Assembly (NCBI GenBank): GCA_009192285.1
Contig: CM018603.1
Span: 5,577,613-5,641,612, forward strand
Direction: 5' to 3'
Length of the DNA stretch: 64,000 bases
Origin: Morchella semilibera
Lineage: Eukaryota > Ascomycota > Pezizomycetes > Pezizales > Morchellaceae
Each line of letters begins with the position of its first letter. Position 1 is the first letter of the stretch. The notes under the pieces were generated by a model that ran no database searches, was not told the origin of the DNA, and saw only the letters and a list, made by a program, of their open reading frames with translations. The position numbers and the translations under genes were made by a program. Positions 45,045-57,636 of this stretch are shown here, one piece after another.

Positions 45045-48000
45045 ATGCATTCTACCCTCGCGTGTTCTGATAGGTTCGAAGTATCAACCCCCGCATTCAT
45101 CCGGGGTCTCGCGCTTCATGAACTCACCACCTCACCCTTGCGCAAAGGATTCCGTGACGGTATGGAGTGCAACAACTACCGCCTCGAGACAGAGTTTTTA
45201 AATGACGGCTCTTCCGTGGCTCATACCACACGAGTCGACGCTAATCTTCCGCCCACCACCACTGTCTGGACCACCACGCGTTCCATAGGACACGGTGGTG
45301 ATGGGGTCGTGGACCTCCAGTCAGAGCCATCTGGTCTTGTCCGCGCTGTTAAACGCGTCCATGTTTGCGACAGATACATGAAAGAGGTCATCATCCTATC
45401 AAAGGTTTCGGATGTAAACACACCTCTTGATCCCCTTTCGCGTCCGTTGCTAAATTGGAGAACCGTCACGACCTCTTCGTTCAGTTCCTTGGGTGGTATG
45501 AAGATAAAAACTTCCTATACATCGCTATGGAATTCATTGCAAATGGCGATCTGGCCGAGTACATAAAGGCCCGTGGGGAGTCACCGGTACCGGAGCAGAC
45601 ATGCCAGGCGATATCGAGGCAGCTGCTCGAGGGGCTGCAGGTGTTGCATGAGAGGCTCATTTGCCATAGGGATTTAAAACCACGGGTAAGGACCATATAC
45701 ATCGCCCTTCACCTCTTTGTCCTTCAGTGATTCCTGCTTACTTGGAATGGACCTAGAATATCCTTGTTGCCACTTTAGAACCGATTAGTGTTAAAATAAC
45801 TGACTTTGGGGTATCCAAGCATCTGGAAGGCACAGTGTACCGCACTAGGGTGGGAACGGTTGGATATATCGCACCGGAGATCCAGGGCATGTGGCCACCG
45901 CCGAAGACGCGGCGCGTTCCTTTCAGTATGGCCGTCGATATCTGGGCGGTGGGTTGTATCATCCACCAGTTATTGTCACTGCAACTGCCGTTCGCTAGAG
46001 AGTGGGAGGATGGTCAGGATGTCATGATGGCAGATGGATATTCGGTGGGGGATTGCAGCCAGATAATTGTCGAAATGGATATGCCTCGATTGCTGGCGTA
46101 CTGCTTGGGTCCGGAACCGCTCCCTGTAGAGGCACTGGAGAGGTCAGGCACCAGCCTGAACGCGATGGAGGTTGTGAGAGCTCTTTTAAGGGCCGATCCA
46201 GCCGCCCGAGTAACTGCAACAGAAGCACTGGAGTATCCCTGGCTGTTGCGACCCGAGCAACACTTCAGATTTCGAGTTGATCCTACAATCACTGGACCTT
46301 CAACCTCTGGCTCCCAGCGCACACCGCCACCGCACCAACCGGCTGAACCTGGGGCCCCACCGGAAGAGCCCAACCCACTGGCAGACTATCCACACACGGC
46401 AAAGGCATTGTACCCATTTGATAGCGGTATACACTCATCAAAACAAAACGTATTGTCATTTTCCATGTTTGATATAATGGATGTTCTAGACGTCTCCAAG
46501 GCCTCAGCGTGGTGGAGTGCAAGAGATAAGAGCGGGCAGCGGGGTTGGGTACCATCAAACTACTTTGTTGTCATCAATAGTCCACCGGCAGAGGATCCTT
46601 CTATCAACCATACGGCCCCAGGACCTGCGCCTGACCTGAGAGGGACAGTCATCGGAACATCCACTACTTCCAATCTTAGCGTCCTTTCCCTTATCCTCAC
46701 TATACTCCAAGGCTATAGGAAAATCAAGACATTCGTCCCAGATAACAAGATGCACGACCAAGACGCCCAGCTGCTCTCTTCCACCGTGGTGATGTCCCGA
46801 GTGCTGTTTCGCAGTGCTCTCGAATGCTTCCTCCAGGATATCATCGAGGACCATATACGGCATACCATGCTTGATGACCTGGATAGCCCGCACTGGCGTG
46901 GGGATGAGCTCAACACCCGAGTCAATAATACGCTGGGGAAATCTATCGATGCGGTAAGAGCGCTACTTTGAGCTGCACGCAAATCCTCGGACAGATTCAG
47001 CATTTACAGGCTAGTTTATTTCAGTGGCCAACGCATGAGGGTAATCCCGAGAAACTCGCGGTAGCACACCCCGAAGAACGTTTGCGTGGCTCAAAGTAAC
47101 TAACGGTCTAGGAAAACGTTCTCTCCGACCTCGTCAAACTCCGAGACGAGCTGATAGAGTACTCCAACTATATGTTTGAGCTTCTCAATTCGATAAAAGT
47201 ACGGGCGGAGAGCCCACCGGCTGCCGGGTTCCCAGAGCAGTGGCGGCGGGTGGGATGGCTCACGTTCCTCCGGGTGGTTTTATCCGACGCCTTGATATGC
47301 CAATGTCACACTGTTTACCTTTGTCTTGACGGGCAGGTGGTCACGGAAACGTCAAGCGACAACAGGAATGGAGTATCCAGTGAAATGCAGACTCCTATGG
47401 ATGTAGAACCGCAATTTTCGTTCCTATTTACGAAGGGGAAAAACACTACCATGATACCGGAATCGTTACTGGTGTCTTTTCGACCTGTGACTGTGCCCTC
47501 ACAAACCCCTGACCGGTGCTGGCGAGGTAGTATCTGTGCGAAGGTGAAGAGTCAACGGGTGGGTTACGAAAGATACATCCGGATCCCCCATCATGCCAGC
47601 TGGGGCTTCAAGCTTCGGCTGAACAAACCTTACGCGTTGGATGACGGCGGCGGCATGTCCTCACTTATGCACCTGATCACAACGCGGTCCTACCAGCTGA
47701 CGACCATTGATCGCCTCCTAATGGGGATCAAACTAGCCGAATCATCCCTGCACCTGTACACCTCGCCCTTGGTGCGAGGCTGGAGCGTCGACACTATCTA
47801 CTTTCTCACCGAGCAGGCCAGAGGGGGGCCAACGGCGGGGCGGTGGACACCACATCTAGTGCTAAGTCCCGCGGCCTGGGCGGTTTATGCCGTTAGCGAT
47901 TGGAGTCAGGGCATGTTCAGGCTGGGGATTATGCTTCTTCAGGTTGGCTTGGAGGGCTGGGGACCCGGTTCCGAGACTTCGGCCTTAACGTCGATTGTGC

Positions 48001-48176
48001 CGGCGATTGTAGGGGTCGATGAGTCAATGGGTTCTGCATACGCTAACCTTGCAACATGGTGTTTAATGCGGGGTCGGAAAAGCAATATGTTTGATCCTAT
48101 GTCTGAGCTGGTCGCGGAAGTGTTCATGATACACTTAAATAGGTTAAGGCGGGCGGCTGGTACAGTTGATACCTAG
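45045..48176 (+). CDS. Ser/Thr protein kinase - SH3 - helical segment - DUF7580-like protein
   Basis: Exons 45045-45413, 45461-45685, 45757-46953 and 47112-48176 are all joined at phase 0, giving 951 aa. Kinase, residues about 72-300: glycine loop SIGHGGDGVV, AVKRV Lys103, Glu114, HRDLKPRN (192-199), DFG (214-216) and APE (237-239), all catalytic residues present. A Pro-rich linker (TPPPHQPAEPGAPPEEPNP) follows. SH3, 415-471: ALYPFD, WWSARDKSGQRGWVPSNYF. Residues about 505-640 are helical and resemble the first part of fungal DUF7580 proteins, themselves compared with HeLo-type cell-death domains. The C-terminus (CQCHTVYLCLDG, FRLGIMLLQVGLEGW, ATWCLMRG..DPMSELVAEVF) resembles DUF7580. Inference: a signalling kinase that recruits Pro-rich partners and carries its own death or immunity-related module. 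The exact start is uncertain; Met40 is an alternative. The third intron (158 nt) is the least certain join. Confidence 0.85.
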
Positions 48177-50864
48177 TATAGGAAGTGGTATCTGTGATGA
48201 TGGTATTAGAAGGTTGGGGGCTAGCCTCCATCTAAGCAACCTCCTAGTGCATGGTATTGACTACATATCTCCTCTACCACCATAACTACATGTATGTATA
48301 CTTCAATACGGGAACTCGTGGTAAATTAGCCACAGTGGCGCTTTTTTTCCTTTTTTGCGGGGGGTAAAGCATTATAGCCCTTTATTCTGTTAAATGATAA
48401 ATTGTTAGTCTCAGTGGTACCGATTAGGCACTATCTGGCCAACGCTGATTTCCTTGCTTGAGGTAATATCATAGAAGGTAAAAGATCCAACGCTGGTATA
48501 TATGATTTTGATCTCTATGTAAAGTATATACGGGGTGGAAATGCATCAATTAGTGCGTTTCACAAACAGGAGGGAAAAAAATACATGGAAGTTCATCTGC
48601 AAGCGTGTTTCTTGTAAAAATTCGTCCCTTTACCCCTCTCCACATATCTTTCCCCTATCACCCATTTCCTTCCATTTTTAATGTTTTTTTTGACGTCCAT
48701 TCTATGTTCTTTTCGACTAGAGTGCCGGTAGTGTTGTTCATGATTTCCTTCTGCTACCTTCGTCGTACTTGTAAATTTTCAATCTCTAATATATATATAT
48801 CGATCCCCTATTATTCCTCAATCCCCTTTACTAGCCCCCCCTTTATTCCCTTCCTGCTCTCTCTAATTCTTATACCTAATAACCACCCATCAGAATCGGT
48901 ATATAGGTTCAAAGACAGATTTCCTCACCAGTCTCATGATCTTTCGTCTATCCAAGTCTCCTTCCCTGCTTTTACCCAGTCGGGTGTTCGAACCGCGTCT
49001 AGGGAATGGTGGTTGGTAATATCCGTTTCTTTGAGTTTGTTTTCTAATTTGCGTCCATTTTTTTGCAGGCGCAAAAAAAAATCATTATCCGCCCACATCG
49101 AATTGTGTTGGCGGGTTGAAATACAAAGCAATTACTTGTCCACGCGCGTGAAAAACAAAGACCTTGGTTTCCGCCCAACATTATTGTTTTCCACCCCTCG
49201 GATTTTATTCCCCCGCCAGAGGAATAGTTCATTTTGCCATATAAGAAATAATGCATCCCCAGATCCATTCTCCGTAGCAGTGTTGTATTTTGCCACCAAC
49301 GCGCAGAGAGGAACTTGTTATGTTTTGGGATACAGCGAAATCTGTCATGATTCTACTGGTAGTAGCCGAGATTTGCTCGAATTATCCTAGGGATGGAATT
49401 CCGAGACGCGGAATTCTGATAGAATACAAAAGGGACTCCATACATTATATCTACCTTTGTCCCCCTGGTCCGCGGTAAAGGTGTATGCCCCCACGAACCC
49501 GACAAATAACGGGTATTGACTCAATATAGTACACACACAAGTCCGCCTTGGGCCAAGACTCGGCGAACACTGCCATAACCACGAGATGATAATGGTATAT
49601 GGCGTGGATTTCACGTAATGTCGGGTTTGTGGCGGCGATGCGTGGCACAAGGGTATAGCCACGGTATTTTCCACCTCTATCTCCATTGCATACTACAAAC
49701 AAATAATCAATAATGACCTCCATGTAGATAGGGTATTCCGATAATGTGGGTGGGCGCAGGCGAGCGTACGTAGAAGAGAAAGCTCGGTAAAATTATTCAA
49801 TGTTATAAGAAGTAAAATCGGTCGCAACCTTAGCACTCCCGTCGCTGTACTACATGCATCGCGACATGTACAAGGAGTCCGAATTTTTAGTTAACGACCG
49901 AGTATGGCTGCAAGAGCAGACCCACTCAACGTAGAAAGAGTAACACCAAATTTATTTTTCCCCGGGGGACGGAGGTGATGCTAAGTTTCAGCCTCATTTG
50001 TGACGTAGTGACTAGATGTGGCTCAAAAATGGCTGTTGGGGCGTTAGTCGCGGTTGTTCCTGGGACCTGGGATGGGATATGCAGGGACCGTCAAACACGC
50101 TCGCTTAACCCTAAATCAACGTTCTCTGTCTCTGGTACCTTACATCACCTCGCAGCGGCGCATGTTACACAACACCAAAACACAGCCACTATTGATAATA
50201 AGTAAATGTGGCTTGGTGGAAGAATCATTCAGTAGATGCCCGTTCTGCTGCATAGTTATATTCCATAACACAACTCAGCACGTCGTCGCAGCACTCTAGA
50301 CCAGAACCATCGTGGGGTAATCTGTGGAGATGAGCGAGAATATTTGTTGTTATGATCATGAAAGGGAGTGAGGTCCTTATCCCGCCCCCTTTTCTAAGTA
50401 CAACTTCCTATGCCATTCGTTCCTTGCCACATTGTATAATACTCACATAGTCTCTGCTTAATGTGAATTACCACACATAGTACCAACAGCCCAGTTCATC
50501 TTCCACAACCCGCGACAGATTACCCCCACAGCCTCCGCGGCTAGTCTACCGGTCGCGAACCCATTCTTTTTTGGACACCCCCGCAATACCTCCCAGACGG
50601 TCAAAGGCACTATCCACAGTCCTGGCAATACCCACGGTGACACTATCCACGTCCCTGGCACTCGCTATTCAGCACGGGTTGGTATGGTATGGGAGGTCCT
50701 TTAATGGCCGTCGCACGCGCTTATGTCCCGCCGTTGTGGGTGGCGGTGGGTTGCGGTAGCGCGGGGGTCAGGGCGCGGGGTGGGCGAAGATAGGGTTCGT
50801 ATTGCCGTGTTAAGTGGTGACAAGGATTTTTTATTTTTTTATTTTTTTATTTCATCTTCTCCCC
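48177..50864. other. gene-free stretch downstream of the kinase gene
   Basis: The open frame 48605-49390 is pyrimidine-rich and low-complexity and was not called. The minus-strand frame 49451-49723 shows no known domain. Nothing else was recognised. Confidence 0.4.
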
Positions 50865-51100
50865 CTTTCTATTTCTATTTCTATTTCTATTTCTATTTTA
50901 TTTTTATTCTTATTTTTATCCTTACCTCATACTCATTTTTGTTTTTATCTTTATTTTCATCTTTATTTTCATCTTTATTTTCATCTTTATTTTCATCTTT
51001 ATTTTCATCTTTATTTTTATCTTTATTTTTATCTTTATTTTTATCTTTATCTTTGATTTTATCTTTATTTTCATCTTTACTCTTATCTTTATTGTTATTG
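50865..51100. repeat. microsatellite block: (TTTCTA)n then (TTTATTTTCATC)n
   Basis: About five TTTCTA units (50865-50897) are followed by a degenerate AT-rich link. Then come about ten 12-bp units of ATCTTTATTTTC or ATCTTTATTTTT (about 50947-51060). Because the unit is a multiple of 3, it keeps frames open on both strands and creates artificial Phe/Leu-rich and Lys/Asp/Asn-rich open frames. Confidence 0.9.
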
Positions 51101-53750
51101 AGATTTCTAATGTATCGTACACCCTGCATTTTTCTTGCTTTGTTCAATTATTTTTATTCCGGGGCCGGGGTAGATGCGCGTGTGCGGGTCTAGGTTTCCT
51201 GACCGGGGCTGGAGCTAGCAAGAAGGATTTCAGACCGGGAGTAGTGCAAGAAGTACATATTACGAGCCATCCACCTCCGCCCCATACCAAGCCAGCAAGC
51301 AGCGGGGCGGGAGCTTGTAATTCCATACTAGTTCTCAGCATCCCGTCGCTAATGTCAGCGCGCTGCAAGATGGCTGGTGTTCAAACCCACCAATGGAGCT
51401 ATTAGTCGGCGTAGCCGAAGCTGGCACCGGAAGTGCCCTGCGGGCAAGGGGTGGAATGCTGGTGGCAGGGGGTTGCAATTCGTATGGCCGCGGATGGCGG
51501 CTTAGGCCTGGGTCATGTTAGCTAGTGTCGCCTGTGTCGGGGGTGGCATTTAGCCTTTGTACACATGAGGGGATATCCGCTATGGTTTTTCTCCCCAAGT
51601 AGGTTCCCGGACTACAAACGTCAGGAGAAAGACCCATTCCCCACGCCGGAGCATCAACCGTGTGTTGCGGGGGACTGGGGTGGGCCTTGCTTCCATGCAT
51701 ACATGCGCCGGAGGCTCTACGGCGATCTGGAAATGCGTCAGGCTGGGTGTCTCCCCCGGAAAACATCCCCGGCGAAGGCGCATGGGGTAGCGTCGTCTTG
51801 TACCGTTTTTACATGTCTCCACTGCAGCATTCTCATCATGTGTACTACTTGCGTCCCCTTTTCATAACCTTCAGTCCCTCTCCTCTTCCTCAGTGTTGCT
51901 CCTTACCGTAGTCGCTACTTGAATCTATGGGATATGTAGGCACTCAAGACCGAGCATCGTCATAGATATGGCTGTAGTCTAGCTGCTCGCCCTCCGACCC
52001 CGGTACTACCGCGTCATATGATGGCTCAACATCATGTATTCCTGACGACGCGTTGCTGCAATTGGATTACCGCCGACTACCTATCATCCTACAGGTCATG
52101 TAGAGCTCACCCCCGCTTAGGCGATCTTCAACTTTCATAGTCTTATGCTTCACTAACCAGGTGGTAGCGGCTGACAGGGCTCTCCCTTAGCCACTTACTG
52201 TAACAGGTGCGACATAAAATGCCTGTGATCATGTTACGGGGTCTTGGACCCGAGCCTACCACCACCCCTCCAAAGCGGTTGATTCTTGCCGAACGTTTGT
52301 CAAATTATTTGGACTTGAAAACTGTTTCTAGTAAACTAGTTCATACCTTAACTATTCCTTGTTCGTTCCTCGTTCGGGAAAAAAAGATTATTCCCAGACC
52401 CCCGCCTCCACCTCCGCAGGGCCTCTGGTTATGTATATGGTAAATAGTGCTGTAATGCTATGCTAGCTGGCTCTAGGGAAACTTTCAATTTTCTATTTTC
52501 AGTAGACAGTTGATTGGTTGAGAGCCGTGGCAACCCTTACCCTCCTTAGAAACCACTCCGCCACACGGAATTTATGCAATGGAAGCTCTATGGTGCACAT
52601 GACATTTAAATCTGAAATCTAAAGGTCTAATGAATCGAATCCTCTAACCGAGGGTGGTAGGAGTTGTCGGGATCGCTACTAGCAGTGGTGGAAGGGAATT
52701 GAAGTTGCAGGGGGTGATAGGGTGCGGACTCTGGAGACCAAAATACAGATGTGATCGGTGTCTACAGATCAAAGTTGGTACATTGCGGACTGGATCGAAA
52801 AGACAAAATATCGGCGTGTCATGAGGTACTCGGTCTGCAGATGTGGAGGTGGCAATGGGGGGAAGCCAGCTGCTCTGGGCAAGCAACGTCATCTGCTGAG
52901 GTGGAAACACATGTAGGTATGAGGGTCTCCGCGGTCGCAAGCCGGCCCTGCTAGTTTGTCTAGTACTGCTATGAACGCCGCTGACAGAGGCGGCGTACAC
53001 AGGTGGTATCAGAAATACCATTATGGCTTTTCAAGCACTGTGGCGTGGAGCAGTGAGGCAAGTTTTCTTGCAAATCTAACAAAAGTCACACTCGTCACCC
53101 TCCATCAACAGGTCTTTTCTATTTTGGGGAATAATCTTACTCTTTTAGCAGCTAACGGATAATGGCATACAGCGGCGATTAGCGGCGTTTACCTAATCAC
53201 ACCAACGCCATATGGCTAGTAGAAAAGCAGCCCCTCTCATCGCCGGTCTTTTTGAACCCCCCTTGCCACACCAACACTCCTTTTCTCTCGCCCACCCCCA
53301 CCTAAAGACAAACACCCACTGCTTCACCATCTCCAACGGTTGCACGACACCCCCGAGCGGAAAACGCTGCGAAGGTATCCTCTACACCCAAAGGTAGGGT
53401 ATGGGAGGGGGTGTGGCCTACATGGAGGTTTTAGATCTGCAGGCCTGACGTACGAGACTGCTTCAGTGATCAGGACGTCGGCTGGAGCGTCGTCTATTGA
53501 TGCTTTTGGTAAGCATAAACACTGGGGAAGCTTATTTTCAACACCTGCAACTGCTCTACATCACGGAAAGAATATGCAAGATCTCTCGGCAGGAAGAGAT
53601 TATTCCTGGCCCTCGTAATCGGGTACCCCTGCAACCTTCGGTAATCTGGTTCTAAAAGGGATTAGATTTCTCGCGTTACATACCACCAAACCACACCACT
53701 ACCGTCCAGCAAGACTCTCTAAGCCGCACACACCAGCTCTGTACCTCGTA
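51101..53750. other. gene-free stretch
   Basis: No supported gene, and no clear mobile element boundaries were seen. Confidence 0.4.
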
Positions 53751-53848
53751 CAGCGGTGGGTAATAGGTCATTGGACGGAACGCCGCCAGAATGCGCGTTT
53801 GCAGGCAAAATTGTGTTAGGTCGTCCGATGACGTATTACCCACTGCTG
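53751..53848. mobile_element. TA-flanked MITE, 98 bp
   Basis: The ends CAGCGGTGGGTAATAGGTCA and, mirrored, CAGCAGTGGGTAATACGTCA are bordered by TA at 53749-53750 and 53849-53850. Non-coding. Confidence 0.85.
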
Positions 53849-54446
53849 TACCGCCGCACCCTTTACCACCGCACCTACTACTGCTGAAGCACGACCGCTG
53901 AAAGGTACCCAGGGCTATAAAGGGGGCCCAAGCCTGGAGCAGCAGACGGGATATGAGAGTCACTTGAACTCCGGAAACGTAACTCGAATTTAGGGCTTAC
54001 GAGCAGTCGTCGTAAGCCCCGACAGAAAATATATTTTATCAACCGGTCATACCCCTATTAAGGCACCGCGCACAAGAAGTGGTTCTAGATAGCTGTATGA
54101 AAAGACACACAGCACAACTCAGCACAGCGGAAATCGTAGACGACCAGTCCAACTATGCTCTAGACGGATGAAAGCTGTCAATTTCGCGGCCTAGGCCTGC
54201 ACCACTTGGCAAAGGAATTATATTCCTTCCTACGAGAAATAAAAATAATAATTGCAACACTAGGCTACTGGTAGTTGGAAGCCAGGGGCCGCGGGCTTGA
54301 CAGGTTTTATCCGTCAACGGGAAAAAGGCTCAACGTAATGAAAAATAAGATGATGTTTTAGCAGCCACAAAAATAACTCGACTGCATTTTGTATAACGTA
54401 TAATGAAGAGCCTAATGGCTAACTACCGGGATATCGGGTGCACTCC

Positions 54447-54521
54447 GGTGTTAAGGGTAAGTGGGTAGAACGCGGCGGTGCGGTTTACGTTGCTACGTTC
54501 TACTCACTTACTCTTGACACC
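54447..54521. repeat. imperfect 26-bp hairpin
   Basis: GGTGTTAAGGGTAAGTGGGT.. (54447-54472) and its mirror (54496-54521) match at 23 of 26 positions around a 23-nt loop. Fifty bases further on, TGATCAGAAT (54546) and ATTCTGATCA (54599) form a second small inverted repeat. Confidence 0.65.
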
Positions 54522-55139
54522 ATAATACAATTGTTTAAAAAAAATTGATCAGAATCTAAGATAAGATGCGTGTATTCACCGCAACATACACCTATCGAAT
54601 TCTGATCATTTACCATCAACAGGCGGCGCGTTCTGACATTGGCACTCGTGTTTTAGACCAGTTCTGCGTCGGATTCTAGGGGTGTGTTCTTCTAAACACG
54701 GGAGCTGTGGCATGCCAAGTAGCGCCGGGTGAACAGTAACTAAAGATTTACTGGTTATTCGAATGCCATAACCTTTACAACCAGGCAAAAGTCTGAACCT
54801 GCAAGCAATATACACCATCAACACCTGCTATATGGCACGATCTCTCACCCATGGTGCGCCATTCCTTGCATAACAAAGATCACATGACAAACAAAGGACA
54901 GAGTTGAAAAGAATAAACTATTGCAGTCGCCGAGGTAAAGGCTTTGGGGGCGGAGGTATTAATTAGGCTCGGAGAGACAAAAAGACGGGACAGCACGAGT
55001 CAGAACGGAAGATATAGGACCGGGGGTTTCTGCCCAAAAATAGCGGGTAAGGAGGGTAGTCGTATTTGAGGGGTACTGTTCGATGCCTGCGCTCTTGCTG
55101 CAGTAGTTCACAGTGCCCTTTAACGGCTCCCATTATTTA

Positions 55140-55170
55140 CAAATAATAATAATAATAATAATAATAATTT
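55140..55170. repeat. (AAT)n microsatellite
   Basis: About nine AAT units in an AT-rich setting. Confidence 0.9.
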
Positions 55171-55707
55171 CATTTTACAAATAATAGAGCAACAGCACTA
55201 GATAACTCTACTCCAGCCTCTCCACCAACCTGTGGAGAATCTATTATCGGCCTCCCGCGACCCAAAGTACCCCCCCCCTCTCTGAACAGGGCACATGACT
55301 TTGCTATGGCTATGGTGATCAACATTCAATTATTTAGGGCTTTAGAGCGAAAGCGGGTTTATAATACTTACATATAGGCAGCGGAGGCGTTCTTCAATGG
55401 TACTCCCGGGACCGAAGGATGTTACCCTTATAAAAGCTCTGGCTGTATCCTTCCATTATAGCTGGTGTAGCTTTGAGGACACTATGTCCGTGGGTTTGAC
55501 TTAAGTTTGAAGCTGGGCAAAGCGCAAAAGCCCATCTGCAACACCATTTAAAGTATGTATTCTTTACCAGCCGATGTAGCCCTCTGACTGCTAATCCGCG
55601 GCGGGGGCCACACTACATCTCTCCAATGACTACCGCGGTATCTCGAAGGATAGGCTGCGCATATGAGACCAGGTCATTATTAGCAGCAATAGTTCACTAT
55701 TTAACTA

Positions 55708-55890
55708 CAGTGCGACCCCGATAGCGGCATATGGCCCGGAATGAAAATTTCTATGCTACTATCGAGAATATGCTTGTATCGAGAACAGATTTGCCTGTTC
55801 GTTCGGGAATAGCTAACAATATGCTGCCATCGAGGATATGCTACTATCGGGTATGCTACTATCGGGTATGCTACTATCGGGTTTCCGCTG
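55708..55890. mobile_element. TA-flanked pogo/Tigger-like MITE, 183 bp, with internal tandem units
   Basis: The ends CAGTGCGACCCCGATAGCGG and, mirrored, CAGCGGAAACCCGATAGTAG are bounded by TA at 55706-55707 and 55891-55892. The right part contains three to four tandem 15-bp units (TATGCTACTATCGGG). The CAGTG..ACCCCGATA style of terminus is typical of pogo/Tigger-type elements. Confidence 0.8.
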
Positions 55891-55892
55891 TA

Positions 55893-57599
55893 TTCGTTAA
55901 GTAGATAATCTCTGGCCGGAGATAGGTCGAGAATTGCTGGTACACTTATACCTGTATATACCGCGTGATATCTCTGCCACCCTTGATAGTAGATATTCCG
56001 GCAGTCCCAGATGGCGATATATAGCGCTCGAAGTAGGCATTTCCCGGAGCGTGCCTTGCTTTTCTAGAGGTTAAAATATGTACTACCTCCCAAGCCAATT
56101 TTGGTTCAGGGGATACAACAAGGGCGGGTGGAAGCCATCATCCTTGATTGTGCCCTTAAAGATTTGGTAGGATATATAGCACTTCTCACTATCATCTTTT
56201 AACCAATGATCAGCGTTCTCCTCCCTCACTGTTACCATGACAGCCGCCAATCCAGCCACCAAGGCGTCTTGCACCTATATCGATGGAAATTGAACCTACC
56301 TTACAGACAGGAGTTACAAAATCAACATTGAGGGGCATGAAGTGGATCGCTACCCAACTCACAACTTACCCTCTGGCGATCACCCCGATGACGGCTAATA
56401 AAAGCATAATTGCGTAAAAGGGTATATAGGTGGTGTCTCAAGAGGTCTGCAGATGCATTATAGTCTGTAGCCTCCCAATAGATCGTGATCGTTCTTCTGG
56501 GAGTTGGTTAATTAGGGTTAGGTTTTGTAAGAGAAAGTGCCTTGAAAGATAAATTGAAAGATAATGCGGGTTAGTTGAGGCTAGTGATAACCTGTGGCTT
56601 AGGAGATGAACGCAGGTCCTGCAGAATAGAAGCCGCTCAACTCCTGCCGTGGGAACACCAGTGGGTGGTTTTCGGCTCGAATCGGGTATTAGTTTATGCT
56701 CAAGAATGAAAGGAAAAAGACCATAGGAGTTGATGAAAAACAGTACTAGGAAGCAGGTTCCACCTTGGCTTTAGATCAGGACAGCAGACTTTAAGCGTGA
56801 TGTAAAACATGATACGGATGTAATTAATGAAGTAAACAAAAAAAAAACATGATACGGGAAGGATTCTGATGGCCGAGTGACAGCTTATGATTTAGGTAAA
56901 AAAAAAATAAGGCACGCGATAGTTAGTGAATCGTTAATTTCAAGATCCAAGAAATGATCTTATACATATTGTATTACTCATTATTGATACTAGATAGTGC
57001 GGAGCTTGTCTGAAGTTGGACGGTCGGGGGGTGTTTTAACCATAGATATCTTTAGCACCCCATAAACAAAAGCTCTGATATATTCAGAACTGCCCCTTTG
57101 GATCAGCTGAGCACTTTCACAGGTTTTAGTCAAATAGTCTCTCAAAAACTTTGTACGATAGTGGATGTCACACAAAATCAGTTGCCGCCCCTTGATTACT
57201 CGAAACAGCACAGATGTGCCATTTGGGATACTATTTTATACGGGAGTGGGCATAAGTACCACTCCGAAATGAATTGTAAATGGTTTGAGTGCCCCGACAC
57301 GAGAACTGTCGGTGGTTCATCACTCCAACCAGACATTCGAGTTCGATCTAAACCTTTCTGGGCCCCGCCACAGGAATCAGACATATTTTACTACCCTGAT
57401 ATACAGTCAGGGTCTCCCTCGAAACCTGTGGGATTAATACTCTTCTATACCCTACTGCAGCAAACTGGCCGTACAGAGCGGGTACTAGACCACCGGGATT
57501 CATACCTATAGCCTAGGATGTATCTTCTTATCGATCTTCAGCTCTTTAACTGCACACCTATCTCCTATGATTCAAGTCTATTGTATCTAGTTCATGACC
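55893..57599. other. gene-free stretch
   Basis: No supported gene. The 137-codon frame at 57098-57511 has no recognisable domain. It contains a short telomere-like motif near 56513 and retroposon-like insertion 2. Confidence 0.4.
56804..56857 (+). mobile_element. ultra-short retroposon-like insertion 2
   Basis: A perfect 14-bp direct repeat, AAAACATGATACGG (56804-56817 and 56844-56857), flanks a 26-nt segment containing ATTAATGAAGTAAACAAAAA. The A-rich 3' end and the ATGAAGTA core relate it to the other short insertions. Confidence 0.6.
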
Positions 57600-57636
57600 A
57601 GTATGAAGTAATAAATAAATAAATGGGTTCATGACC
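57590..57636 (+). mobile_element. ultra-short retroposon-like insertion 3
   Basis: Direct repeats GTTCATGACC (57590-57599 and 57627-57636) flank AGTATGAAGTAATAAATAAA + TAAATGG. Confidence 0.65.

Noticed and set aside
48605-49390. 261-codon open frame
   Set aside because: Pyrimidine-rich, low-complexity sequence without a domain, splice-linked partner or plausible promoter.
50723-51193. 156-codon Phe/Ser-rich open frame and its minus-strand Lys/Asp-rich counterparts
   Set aside because: They come from the 12-bp microsatellite and are open on both strands for that reason.
57098-57511. 137-codon open frame
   Set aside because: No recognisable motif, no supporting introns, and it lies in a repeat-rich gene-free region.
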